From Hymenoscyphus infarciens (taxonomy: Eukaryota > Ascomycota > Leotiomycetes > Helotiales > Helotiaceae): a DNA stretch of 31,864 nucleotides. Below the pieces are notes generated by a model. That model was not told the DNA's origin. It searched no databases and saw nothing but the letters and a program-made list of their open reading frames with translations. Below are positions 1 through 12,379 of this stretch, in pieces (positions within the stretch are counted from its first letter, which is position 1; every line of letters starts with the position of its first letter). The position numbers and the translations under genes are program-made. Where the stretch lies: the NCBI GenBank assembly GCA_001414345.1, contig LLCB01000475.1, positions 1-31,864 on the forward strand, read 5' to 3'.

Positions 1-11
1 CCCCCCCCCCC
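1..11. repeat. Poly-C run at window edge
   Basis: Eleven consecutive C bases open the window, in DNA that otherwise has few C runs longer than four. The sequence just after it is ordinary AT-rich RIP-type DNA, and no CCCTAA-type telomere repeats follow. It may be a contig or scaffold edge, a sequencing artefact, or a genuine homopolymer. Confidence 0.6.
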
Positions 12-599
12 TATCTCTAACACGTCCTAAAACATATTACTTACTACTTAAAAATAGGTTAAGAAACTCGATATTCTAAGAGCTAACTTCCTCTTCTATA
101 TTATTAATTAAGATCCTACTAAATAATAACTATTATCTTATTTTAGAGGAATAGAACATAGCCTTAAGTAGAATAATAGGTATATACTTAGTAGACTTAG
201 ATTCGACTCCTTTAACGTATAGGTAAAGACGAATAATATACCTATACTACGTTTTAATAGGAGAGCTGAAAGAGTCTATAATAAGAACCTATAGATGTTT
301 AATATATTACTAAACTATATAGACCTATAGTAAAGAGATAATTCGAGTTTCTTAAAAGCTAGTCTATATAATTCGCTATATAGTCATAATTTAGTATAGA
401 TGATAGAGTATATAGACCTCTAGCTATAAGAAGAAGTTCGATTATATACTTAATATAATATAAAAAGATAAAGGTTAATTAACTAGATAATTTTAGACTA
501 CTAATATACTATTAGAGAAGAGGGTCTAAGAAAGCAAATACTAAATAAAAATAACTAGGAGAAATACTTTACTAAGTATAATATTAAGTTTATAAGCAT

Positions 600-2400
600 T
601 ATTAAGAGTATCTTATTTATAAACTTTTATAACTTTTATAATATAAAGAGAATTTAAAACTAGAGAATCTAGAATACTATCTATAATAGAGTATTTATAA
701 AACTACTATAAATAGCTTTTTAAAAAAAACTATAAGGAGTTTATAGTTAGTATACTTATACTTATAATATCTAGAGTAGGGAGGGAAAATTTAGATCTAC
801 CCTAGTAAATTTTATAACTTTAACTTTAACTCCTATAAACCTAAGATACCTAAGAATAGATATTTAACTCTAAATATACTATACTTATAGAACTCTATAT
901 AGTATCTCTCGAGCCTACTACAATATTACTTAACTTAGTATACTAAAAACACTACCTATATAATAGCCTAGTATATAGTCTAACCTCCCTTTAACCTCTT
1001 ATAGCTTCTTACACTCTTAAACTTAAAAAAAAAACTAGTCTATATACTCTTAGCTTTTATTAAAGCTTGTTTACTACCCTTACTAAGTATATAAGGTAAA
1101 GTTGTACTTTTTAATTATATCTTTTTATATTATATATAAATACTAACATATATTATAGATTAGTAACTTATAAGATACTAGACCCTATTTTCGAACTAGC
1201 TTTACTAGCTACTATTATTAAAAAACTAGATGTTCTTATAACTAACTTTAAAACTAATAGGGCAATAGACTATAGTTAATAGTTTATAGTTTAAGATAGT
1301 ACTAGAAAATAGCTATTCCTAAGAGAGTTATTTCTTTTTAAATCCTAGAATAAGATAGACAAAGCCTTTTAGGTATTACTATAGCTATAGTTAATAGTAT
1401 AAGGTTAGGAAGAGACTATATTACTAATACTCGTTATAAGAGAAACTCAACAGAAGCTACAGTTAGCTACTATAAAGTATAAACAAGAGTTAAAGGAAAA
1501 GAATATTTAGCTTAGTATTAATACTATATATACTTACTTTATTAGTTATAGACCCTTAACTAATTTAATATAGATTTCCTTATTTATTATAGCTTATAGT
1601 AAGGGTGTAAAGAAGAGAAAGAGGGAAATAGAGGTAAGTTTATTAGATTATAATTTATATAGTAATAGGTTAATATCTAGTATAAGAGGTTACGTAATAT
1701 CTTTATAAGAAATATAAGTTCTTAGATTATAATATCTTACTATAAAAGAAGTAATCTAAAAATAAGGATATTAAAGTTATTATAAAACTAGAAGATAGTA
1801 ATATAGAGGAATTCTAATAAGTTATATAAATCGTAATATAATAGGAATAGCTTATAGTTATTAGTTTTATAGTATTTAGAAGATAGTATAGTTATATTTA
1901 GCCTTCTTTATTAGAAGAGGGTTACTTAGAAGAGAGAAGGGAAGTAGCTAGTAACTAAGTATATATTATTTTATTAGTTCTATACTACTTATAAATCTTA
2001 AAATAGCTAGATATTATAGAAAGTCTATTATATTTTCATTTCCTACTATAGTTATATTTAGAAGATAGCTTTACTTTATAGAAACTCTATTATATTTTCA
2101 AGTTCCTAAACTACTATTAGTTACTTTTAAATAAAAGATTAATTTTATAAATCCTTTATTATCTTCTTCTACCTAGTAAGGCTATTATTATAAAGAGGAA
2201 AGTAGTTAGCTAGTAGTTATTAAGTACTTCTAAATTACTTTAGAATCTTAGATTTAGCCTAATATATCGCTTTTATAGCTATTACTTCTATAACACTACT
2301 CTACCTCTTTTATTTTCCTATTTCTATACCTAGTCCTAGCTAAACTCCCTATACCTTCTACTATCTTCCTCTCTCTAGACCCCTTCTCCTAATATCTACT
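600..2400 (+). pseudogene. Unidentified degraded coding frame (relic A)
   Basis: One plus-strand frame (codons starting at 602, 902, 1142, 1448) has about one stop per 13 codons between 900 and 1,800, and all are TAG or TAA. Readable stretches include LDPIFELALLATIIKKLDVL near 1,180 and a charged, helix-prone piece QQKLQLATIKYKQELKEKNI near 1,450, followed by a basic patch GVKKRKREIE near 1,610. The frame is noisier before 900 and after 1,800. From about 2,290 to 2,400 it passes through a pyrimidine-rich stretch. No start codon survives, as expected after RIP. I do not recognise a family. It could be the upstream part of the relic frames that follow, in the same orientation. Confidence 0.4.
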
Positions 2401-2660
2401 AGTCTCTTTTCTTAAAATAATATTAATATTCTATAACCTTTATTCTAACTTTTAACCTTATTTACTAATCTATCTTCTACTATTAGTTCTTTATTTATTC
2501 TTCTATTAAAAATATAGTAAGCTTCTACCTTATAATATATAAATACAGTTTATAGAAAAACATATATCTAATTATTTTTAAGCTTTAAATAAAAGAATTA
2601 CTTAATATAAAGTAGATTAAAGAATTATTAATATTATTATTATTTTAAGAGATAATAAGG
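2400..2660. other. No gene resolved
   Basis: This is AT-rich RIP-type sequence in which no frame on the plus strand has a clearly lower stop density. I see no repeat or RNA gene in it. It separates relic A from the next readable frame. Confidence 0.4.
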
Positions 2661-4192
2661 CTCTTCTAGTAAAAGACCTTTAAATAGGTCTAAAAGAACA
2701 TACCACGTATTTAAGATATCTTAATCTCTCTATATCCCCTAAATATAGAGATATCCTAAGAAATAAACTCCTCTTTCTAAATAATAGAAGAATTATAATA
2801 TTAACTTTTAGAGAATACTAAAGTAATCCTAAAGTATAAGAGAGAAATTAGTATTATATAACCTTAGAATATATAAATATAACTTAATATAATATACTCT
2901 TAGCTACTAAACACTATCTAGACTAAGTAATATAAAAAAGACCTAGTAGAATATTAAGAAGAAGTAAGAAGAGATATAAGCTAAACCATACTTAAAAACA
3001 TCCTTAAATCCCCTCTACTAAGTATAAGAACAACTACGTATATAAGAACGAGTAGTATAACTCTAAGACTAAGGTAGTACTATAATAGTTAAAGAAAAAC
3101 AGGTAGCCTTAATATATAAGTTATATATACTACTATATAAATTATAGAATTTATTCTTACTCTTATAACGATATTGTCTATTCATAGCTAAGTTAGCTTA
3201 AGATTATAATACTATTATAAGGTCTTTATAACATTAAATAGCTACTTAAAGCTAATAGAGACGTATAAAAGTTAATAAAATAAAGTATATTAGTAAGGTT
3301 TGTTTATCTTCTTTTACCTTTTCTAAAGTATTAACCTACTTCTTAATTTGTTAAAAGTATTTATTATCGCCGACGTATATATTAACGTAGGTATAACTAA
3401 CTACTATAACTAAATCTACTATACTACTAGAAACTCTAGCTAGACCTAGTATACTCGAGACTAAGGAAAGAGCTCTACCTATACTACTAATACCCTACTA
3501 GCTAAGAGACAATATAGCCTCGAGGGGTATTAGAAGACTAGGGAAACAAGTATTTTCTAATATATTACTTTAAATACTTATAGATAGAGAAAGTAGGTAA
3601 GTTCTTTAAGAGGTAGATACATCGGTTTAGTAGATATATTAGGTTAAAAAAGTATTAATAATAGTATTAGTAAGCAAAGATAGAGAAGCGTATGTATAAA
3701 GAGGTGTCAAGGGTTAGAACGTCTCTAAAGCTAGGCTTAAGAGCGTAAGAAGTTTTTTCTAGGATTTAAGAGTCTATACTATATTAGTTTAAGGTAAAGG
3801 TATACTAATCTAAGATCTTACTCTACTACTTAGAGACACCTATTCTTAATAATCGATTAAGTTAAGATCGTGTTAAGAGAGGTAATTCTTAAACTTGGAG
3901 TTTTAAGTAGATATAAAGTATCTACGTTTATATTTATATATTATAATAACCTCTATAATAAAGAGCTATAGTTTTTTTAGTAAACATCTTAAAAGCGCGA
4001 TCTAGTAATATACTATAATACATAGTAAGTAGCAGCTTACTAAGAGCGGGTAGGAAAGTTATAATTAACTCTAAAGAAGAGTCTTAGAATTAATAGTATT
4101 AGTAAGAAGGTTTAATAAGAAAGTTAAAGTTAAAGTTAAATAGAGGCTAAAGATATACATAGACTAACTCATAGTATTACACTATCTCTCGT
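2660..4192 (+). pseudogene. Unidentified degraded coding frame (relic B)
   Basis: The frame with codons starting at 3,346 is the most open on the plus strand here, though stops are frequent (about one in eight codons). Better stretches are STILLETLARPSILETKERA near 3,415, LRDNIASRGIRRLGKQVF near 3,500 and LELIVLVRRFNKKVKVKVK near 4,085. The last contains a GTTAAA hexamer repeated three times at about 4,120-4,138. The downstream relic frame begins, in another phase, where this one ends. I do not recognise the product. The case for coding is weaker than for the neighbours and rests on stop spacing alone. Confidence 0.3.
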
Positions 4193-5770
4193 CGACCTCG
4201 TAATCCTACTTAGGCTTATCTTTAAGTATACTTCTACTATTCTAAATAACTCTTTTTCTTTAGAATTTTTATATCTTTTATCCCTTAAATTATCTATAAT
4301 AGTTAAATCTATAAAGAGACTCTTAGATAACTATTTAGAACGTATTACAGCGGATATCTTAAAATATAAGGCTCCTATACCTAAAGATCCTAAAGATTAG
4401 GCACGCTTTATTTAAGTAATCAGTATCCTAGCTAGCCTACGTCCTAGCCTTATAAGCCTATTAAAGCGTAAACGTTCTAAGAACAACGATAAAGATAGTA
4501 ATAAAGAAGATAAAGGAGAAGACTATAAGCATCTCTATTTCGTAATTCCCTTTTTCTATCTAGCACCTACTAAAGCCTAGCTTAGAAATCTTAAGAGGGA
4601 GTTTATTAGCTTAGAAGAGAAAGTTAAGATATAGATATAGGTTCCTTAGCCTTAGCTTACCTCTAGCTAATATACTAAACTTTAAAAAGAAGATCTTTTT
4701 CTACTAGATAATAAAAACGTAGACCTTACGTTCTCTATTAGCCTAGATTATAAGATTTTATTCTCTATATTATTACTTATTATAAATACTAATTTATTCT
4801 AGTAGTAGAAGCAGTTATAGGTTAATATAAGAGAGCGACTTTTAATAAAAAGATTTCTAACAAAATAAGGCTTACTATTAAAGAGACGAATATATTTACT
4901 TAGAAGTAACTCAACAATAAAGTAAAGGAGGATTAAGTAGCCTAGAATTATATAAACTATATACTAGAATTATACTTATATAATAATACTTATTATAACT
5001 TCTCTCTATATAAAGAATTAAAGAAGAGACTAATTAATCTTTACTATAATATAGTAAGTAATATAAAGAAAAATTTTACTATTAAGACCCTTATAAGCGA
5101 GATTAAGTAGAAACTTAAAATAGCTTTATAAGCAGAACCTAAAGACTCTAATAAAGAGAAAGAAGTTAAGAGTATTATAGATAAGATTTTTAGTAATATC
5201 CTTTACTAAGAAAGGGTTTTTTTATCTAAATTTTCTATATAGTAGAGATAAGAGCTTACTTAGCTTTTCTTAGTTAATAGGGATAGTATATTTAGTATTA
5301 CTACTATAAATAGAGAAGCTATAAGTAGAGAAGCTATAGGTAAGAAGATCTCTAGTCTCGTTACTATAGGTAGTAGAGGAGTCTTAGGTAAGAAGATCTC
5401 TAGTCTCGTCGCTATAGATAGTAGAGGAGCCTTAGATAAGAAGATCTCTAGTCTCGTTACTATAAGTAGTAGAGGAGCCTTAGATAAGAAGATCTCTAGT
5501 CCTATTACTATAGGTAGTAGAGAAGCTTTAGGTAAGAAGATCTCTAGTCCTATCGCTATAGATAGTAGAGGAGCCTTAGGTAAGAAGATCTTAGATAAGT
5601 AGAGAGTAAGTAGATTTAAAGTAGACGGATTAGAGGATATAGTTATAGAGTTAATTAAGGACTTATATACTTTATAAAGTAAGTTTCTTTTACTTTTTAA
5701 GCAACTTTTACTTACTTATTCCTAGATTATAAAAACTCTACGCCATCTTATAAGTCTAAAGATTTTATAA
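4140..5770 (+). pseudogene. Degraded gene with 16-residue tandem repeats (relic C)
   Basis: The frame is open without a stop from 4,140 to 4,397 and then continues with TAG/TAA stops to about 4,830. There the readable frame shifts by one phase (codons from 4,835) and continues past 5,600. The N-terminal part reads as a charged helical region (IVKSIKRLLDNYLERITADI at about 4,300; LKRKRSKNNDKDSNKEDKGE at about 4,465), followed by LRNLKREFISLEEKVKI near 4,585. After the shift come KELKKRLINLYYNIVSNIKK near 5,020 and then the 48-bp repeats. A helical tail (DGLEDIVIELIKDLYTL) follows at about 5,625. An indel or an unspliced intron could explain the shift. The in-frame repeats and low stop density make coding origin convincing, but I cannot name a family. 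Confidence 0.55.
5339..5600 (+). repeat. 48-bp tandem repeat, five copies plus a partial, in frame
   Basis: Units start at 5,339, 5,387, 5,435, 5,483 and 5,531, each exactly 48 bp, and a sixth partial unit starts at 5,579. Because 48 is a multiple of three the frame is kept, and the array reads with no stop as copies of GKKISSLVTIGSRGAL-type 16-mers. Changes include G/D at the first residue, LV/PI in the middle and G/D/S before the second SR. A shorter degenerate motif (REAIS, REAIG) precedes the first unit. The array is GC-richer than its surroundings, with TCTCGT and TCTAGT blocks that contain no CpA and so could not be altered by RIP. Confidence 0.9.
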
Positions 5771-7640
5771 TATTTAATAATAATAATAAGTATATATAAG
5801 TAGCTATAGAGAGTAAGTCCTTACTTAATTATTAGTATTATTCTTAATCTAACTTACTACTAGAAACAGAGTTACTAATAGCTAGTAGCTCTAAAAAGGG
5901 CTCCCTATTAAAGAAACGCTAGACTAACTTCGACTAAGAGAGTAATAGTAGTACCTTAAAGCTTATTAGTTCCCTTAGTCCTACTCGTTCCTTTAGTCCT
6001 ACTTATAGTAAGTTCTTTCTATTACTTAGTCTCTTTATAATAGCTAATATTATTTAGTCTTAGATATTACTATTTTTAATCCTTATTATCTAAGAAGTTC
6101 TTTACTACTTCTACTAATAAAATCTACTACTTAAGTAACTATACTAGCTTAAGTAGATAACTTAACTCTATTAACTCTCTTAAGTCTTTCTAAGAGCAAT
6201 TCTAAGTACGATTCCAATCTTAAAAAGGTTAATTTACTAAGGTAAACTCTATAAACCTAATAATTTTAAGCTCTCTCTTTTTAAATAATTTCTTCTTATC
6301 CTTTAGTAATTAGCTAAAGGTACTATAGGTGCTACTTCTTAGAAATTAGTATAGTTATAATCTAGTACCTTAGGTTAATAGTCTTAATAAGCACTTATTA
6401 ATTCCCTCTTATATTATTAGTAGCTCCTTTTATTATCTTTTTACTATAATACTTTTTTAAGATTATAGTTTAATAGTACCTTTCTCTAGCAAGTACTATA
6501 GTACTACTAAGGCTTAATAGCTTTTAGATCTTAATTTTTTCTTTCTACTATATAATTAGTTTAGAATCAAGGAGGGTTACAGCGTTTATTTAAGATACCT
6601 TAAAGTTAATTCCTCTTTTAAAGTTTTATTATAACTAAAAGCTTAGCTACTATTTATATTAGTTAATAAAAATCGTTTCTCTACTATTTAATCTTCTTTT
6701 TAGTAACCTAAGTACTCTTAAAATCGTAAAATATATACTTAAATTATAAGATTCCTCTCTTCTAAATTAGTAAATTTTTAAAGCTTATTTATAAGTTATT
6801 AGCCTACCTTATATAGTATTAAGTTTATATTCCTTAATTAAATATTAGCTATATAGTATCTTAAGCCGAGGTTTAGCTATAACCTAGTAACGTAATAGAT
6901 ATATAAAGGGAAAGTTATTAGTCTAGAGGGAATTAATCTAATAGTTAGAGAATCTAGTTAAGAATTACTAAGAAAGAGAGAGAAAAAATAGAAAAGTGTT
7001 AAGATTATAGTATAAATCTTAATATTATAATAGCTCTAATTAACTAATAATAATAATATCTTACTAATATTTTAAGTAATATAATTTGCTAAAGTTTAAG
7101 AGGGTATTACGCTAAGAAATCCTTTTTAGGGCTAACTTAACTAAGTAGAGACTAGTACGATAGTTAAAGATAGTAGGTCTTTAGAAGCTTATTAAGATTA
7201 TACTATAAACTAACCCTATATTAAGTCTTCTATCTTAGACACTTCTATAATACTATTATTATATAATAGTAATTCTTAATCTAAACTAATACTTATATAC
7301 TTATCCTTTCTACTTATATAAGAGTATCTAAAAAGTCCTATCTTCTCCTCTTATTCTTACTCTACAATACTCTCTTAAATAAATATTATACTCTATCTAT
7401 AACTAATTAACATATCCCTCTTCTATTACTAGTTAAACTTTCAAATACCTATGTTATAATAGTATTATAGCCTATATAAACACGTATACGTCTTCTCTAT
7501 ACTAGTACTAATACTATATTAGTTATTATAATCTAAAATAATCTCTAAGCTCGTAAGATATAACTTAAAAAACGCTTTAAAAGAGACTTCGCTAAATATA
7601 AGCTTACTATATAAGTATACTATAATATAGCCTTTATATT
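5771..7640 (+). pseudogene. Unidentified degraded coding frame continuing relic C (relic D)
   Basis: The same phase as the 48-bp repeats stays the most open plus-strand frame up to about 7,640, at roughly one TAG/TAA per 13 codons between 6,060 and 7,000. Readable pieces include KKFFTTSTNKIYYLSNYTSL near 6,095, IKEGYSVYLRYLKVNSSFKV near 6,566, GKVISLEGINLIVRESS near 6,910 and VETSTIVKDSRSLEAY near 7,148. It is serine- and leucine-rich, and I see no diagnostic motif. Since it continues the frame of relic C through the repeat array, the two may be one gene. A TAATAATAATAA microsatellite lies near 5,770-5,785. Confidence 0.4.
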
Positions 7641-7699
7641 AGGTATATTTTCCTAGATATAGATAGCTCTAAAAACCTACTACCGCTTTCTATTACTAA

Positions 7700-10600
7700 T
7701 CTAATATATAATCTTTTAGTATATACACAAGAATAATATAATTAAAATAGCCTAAGATAGTATCTTAGAGAAGATAATAGAGCTCTATAAAACACTCTAA
7801 GTTAGGTTAATAATTCTAGTCTATATTAATCCTAATTTTATATACCTTTATTAGAATAAAATCGATAATTTCATTTATATAAAAGGCTAGATATTAAAAA
7901 AGAAGAGGCTTATTAAGCTAAAGGAAGATAGAAATAAATAGGAGATATTAACAAATATATAGCTTTACCCTAGTTAGAATAAGAATATACTCTTATTAAT
8001 AGTATAAGTTAAAAAGATTTATAAAGATATTATCTAACTTTCTAAAAACAACTAGTAGGTTTTAGTATACTATTTAATCTCTAAGATTTACTCTTAGCAC
8101 TTAGTAGTATTAGGATATCTAGTCTTAAGCTAACCGATATTTAAACCTTCTATATTAGACACGTACTTTAATAATAATAATTTATTTTAAAGCTAAATAT
8201 CTAATATAGGATCTAATATAAGATATCTTTAACGAATTACTTATATACTCCTCTTCCTCTTTTTTTATTCTTTATAAAGTAGTTATCTATAAAATATCTT
8301 TATAGAAATAGCTAGGTATTTACTATTAGTAAGTAACTATAGTTTATTATCTAATAAGCTTAGCGTTAATATATTACTAATATACTTTTATTCTTATAAG
8401 GAATTATAAACCACACTTTTAGCGAAATAAAGCTATTAACGTTTTAATATTATAAAGTACTTATTAGTATTTATAAGTATAGATAATAAAAGACTACTCT
8501 ACTAAGAGGACAGAGGTTTAATCCTATAAGTTAGTATAAGAGGGGTATTTTAATAATAAATAGTATAATAATTATAGTAAACTACGTTCTAAGTTTTCTT
8601 CTAATTCTTATAGCTTATATAGAATATTTTAGAAATATAAGAGTTTAATTCTTTTAGAATAAAGTTTAAAGATTTACTTAGAGTAGTATATTTACAATTA
8701 TAGTAGACTAAATTAGAGTAGGAACTATATAGAAGATCTAGCTTTACATTTTTTAGAAATAGTATATATACTTAATAATATAAAAGGTATATTAAATCTA
8801 AAATAATTAATATAATAGTAGTAAAAAATTAGTTTAAAACTATAGTAGTATAGTAGACTATTTTTAATAAAAGTAAGTAGTTTATTTATTATATAGTATT
8901 TATTTTCTTTTAAACTTCTTAAGAAGTAAATAAAAATTTAATTTATATATAAAAAGAGTTATTCTATAGTTATAGTTTAAAGTTTCTATTAAAGTATAAT
9001 AAAGTAACTTCTACTCTAGATATAATCTATAAGATAGTCTTTAAAGTAATTAAGAAGAACTAGTACCTAGAGGAGACTACTACTATTAATATTACTAACT
9101 TAATATATACTATCCTTTATTAGGCTTTTATAAACGAGAAGATAATTATTAAGAATATTAACATCTCTAAGAAGGCTAGAGGAAAGTAAGCTATTAGTTC
9201 CTCTTATACTAGGAATATAGATAGGAGTCGTAGTTAGCTAACCTTATAGGTTTTATTTATAACTATAATAGGGGATAATAGACTATCTAGACTATATTTA
9301 ATATTCTTTCTAGTAGTTATAATAGGCTTTATAAAGCTATTTTAAGATTTCTAGAAAAGTAATATTAGACTGTTTTCTAACACTTATTAAGCTAAGAAGG
9401 GGTAGTATATTTAGTAGAATAGAGAGTAGTCTTAGGTTTTTACTATATAGCAGAGATATAAGTATCTCTAAAGATCTCTTATTTACTTAGCAAAGTAGAC
9501 GTTAGTATTTAAAAAGAAAGCGAGCTATAACAAAAACTATTTATAAAGCCTATAAAATAAATAAGTATATTAAAAAAGATAGACACGATGTTTATAATCT
9601 AGAAGGGTTTATTATATTAATATATACTATTTTTATAATGTTTACTTAAGTATAGTATACTACTAAGATTAAAGCTCTCTAACTATCTAGGAAAACAAGA
9701 ACTAAGTTCTAAGTAGATACTACTAAGTTTTTCTAAAAGAATAAGATAATCGATGTTATTAAAACTACTACTTTTAAGGCTTATCTCCTAAGATTCCTTT
9801 ATTTATATCTCTTTCTTTCCTCTATTAATAAGATCTCTTAATTATTCTATATACTCTTTAATCTACTTATTATTAATACTTATACTTTTTAATACCTCTA
9901 AGTCTTTATCTTCTTCTCTTCTACTACTTAGTTCTATAAAAAAGAAGACATAAACATTATTTAGAATCTCTATACTAGGTTAGCCTTTACTATTTATTTT
10001 TAACTATTTAGACTTACTTTATAGATTATAAATTAGGTTTTCCTCTCCTAGTCCTCTCTTATCCTCTATTAGCGATTCTATTATATAAACTTAATAGAGT
10101 ATTCTTTTAAGAATTAAATTTTAATATTAAATCTTATTATAAGGAATACTATAAACTTAAGCTAGAAGGATTATTAGAGAATTAATATACTAAGATATAA
10201 CCTTACTCTATTCTCTATTAAGAATCTTAATTTCTTTACATCCTCTTCTTAATTACTAGAATATATTAATCTCTTAAAGGATTTTAAGATTAAAAGTAAG
10301 TAAGTTTATAAGGTTATTACTCTTTATAGAGAAACTAGAAGCCTTTACAACTTCATATAACTATATAGCTCTATTATACTCTTCTTTTAGTATAGTAAGG
10401 TTAAAGGTTTAAAGTAAGATAATATTAGGTTATAATATATATAGGGGTAAGGTAGCTAATAATTTGTTAATTTTTTCAGTTCTAGATTATATTTTTAGTA
10501 AGCTATTAAATAGCGTACAAGCGTGAGCACTAGCCTTTCTTATTCTCTTAGTATTAAAGTAGTTCTAGATATTTCTCTATTACTATACTTATATTATAGC

Positions 10601-11700
10601 TTCCTAATATAAGTATATGAATTACTTATTAATTTAGTCTTAAACATATACTATTTAGTATTAATTAATTACATTATTACTAGTTAACCACTCCCTATAT
10701 ACTATAGCTCTCTTTTTTAACTCCTCTTTATATTTCTAAGTAATATTTTCTACTATTTTAAGTATTAAAAGTTTTCTAATAGGATACTATACTTCAATAG
10801 ACCTCTTCCTAGGAAGTAGAGCTATTAGAACTAATACTAATAGATTATTAGAATTTTATAACTCTTTTAAGGTTTATAATATAGAGCGTTTATATAAAAG
10901 ACATTAGTAAAGATAATCTAAAAAGCATTGTTTATTCTTAGCTATCTTCTAGAGCTAGCGCTTTTTAGAAAACCAGAGTTCTTATAAAGTAGCATATTCC
11001 TCTAACTTTATAAATACCTCTTCTTTACCTAATCTAATTAAGCCTTTATAAATTAGATAGAGGCGTATCTTCTTAATTATTTCTTATAAACCTAAAATAA
11101 GTTTTATTATTCTTTAGTATTAGTTCTTTAATATTATCCCTATAACTTAACATTATAGTATTCCTTAAAATAATATTTAAGTACTAAGAACTAACTTACG
11201 ATTTACTACTAATAAGACTTATAAAAACGGAACTAGATATACTTTAAAAGACTAGTCCTATTTAATACTCTCCTTATCTCCTAGGCCTAGAAAAGCTATA
11301 TAGTATAAACCCTATTTAAGTTAGTATAATAACATATATAAGTATTAGTAAAAGACGTTTATAGTATAGTAAACTCGTTTTAATATATTATAGTACTCCT
11401 ATTCTAGATATAGCCTAAATTTATAAGTAATATTATATTAAAGAATAACATAGGAATAAGGTAGTAGTATATTAAGAATTGATTTAAATAAGTATATAGT
11501 ACTACTAAACCTTTCTTCTTAATAAAGATTTATTATATATAATGTAGTTCTATAACAGTATACTGTATTTATAAGGCTAGTCTGATCTAAACCTATGAAT
11601 TTATTAAAACTTTTCTTATTAGACTCTACTACCTAGAAACGATAAGAGTAAGACTTAAAACTATTGTTTTTATAATATCTATAGGGTTTATCTTAAATTA
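7700..11700 (+). pseudogene. Long unidentified degraded coding frame (relic E)
   Basis: One phase (codons starting at 7,723, 8,671, 9,061 and 11,191) is the most open plus-strand frame for about 4 kb, with roughly one TAG/TAA per 9 to 12 codons. Good stretches are LEKIIELYKTL near 7,760, VTSTLDIIYKIVFKVIKK near 9,005, LEETTTINITNLIYTILY near 9,067, KIIIKNINISKKARGK near 9,140 and YIKDISKDNLKSIVYS near 10,890. The piece 10,215-10,850 is poor. No helicase, transposase or polymerase motif is visible to me. A very large subtelomeric gene or a large DNA element would fit the size, but neither is demonstrated. Confidence 0.35.
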
Positions 11701-12200
11701 GAAGGTCTTATATAAAAAATAGAGTCATAGGTTATTAATAGGGTGCCTAGAAGCCAATGCCTCATCTTCTTTTATATTAGAAGTTGCTATCTTAATACTA
11801 GTTATATAGATTACTTAGACTAGTAACTTTATTACTACTCTAATAAAAACACACTAGGTAAGTATTCTTAAGCATGCTCTCTAATATCTAGCTAAGTTAA
11901 TTAAGATATCTAGTAGAAATAAGAATACTTAATTCTTAATTAAGTAAATTATTACTTATTTACTATACTTTAATCTAGTTAAAATATATATATTTAAATA
12001 CTTTCTTTAAATTAGGTATTCGCTAAAGGCCTCTAAGTTTATAGAGCTCTTATATGCTATAAGTAAACCTATATTTACTTACTAGCCTATATATAAGTAT
12101 TTTATAGAAGAGTTAAAGTAATTATATATAAAACGCGATTTTAGCATTCCTTAGAGCTATTAAGAAGAAACCCTACTTAATAATTATAACTACTCTTAAC
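11700..12200 (+). pseudogene. Degraded coding frame, shifted phase (relic F)
   Basis: From about 11,710 the most open frame moves to the phase starting at 11,744 and holds to about 12,190. It reads LLIGCLEANASSSFILEVAI near 11,730, LAKLIKISSRNKNT near 11,890, LYFNLVKIYIFKYFL near 11,960 and LKASKFIELLYAISKPIFTY near 12,025. Stops are TAG/TAA and fewer than in the flanks. Several CA and TG pairs survive around 11,530-11,900, so this stretch is less damaged. It may be an exon or a frame-shifted part of the long plus-strand relic on either side. Function unknown. Confidence 0.4.
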
Positions 12201-12379
12201 TATTTATATATATAATATAGAATTATATAATTTTTAGCTCTTAAAAGCAGAGAAGTTAGTACTATACTATCTTAGTATAAGGGGTATCTTACTAAAGATA
12301 TTAATATAAGTAATATTTTACTATTTTTCTAAACACTTATTAATAGTATATACTATACCTTTATTATATAAAGCTTAGT

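Noticed and set aside
1..60. Telomere end (CCCTAA repeats)
   Set aside because: The poly-C and a few CTAA words suggested it, but there is no hexamer periodicity.
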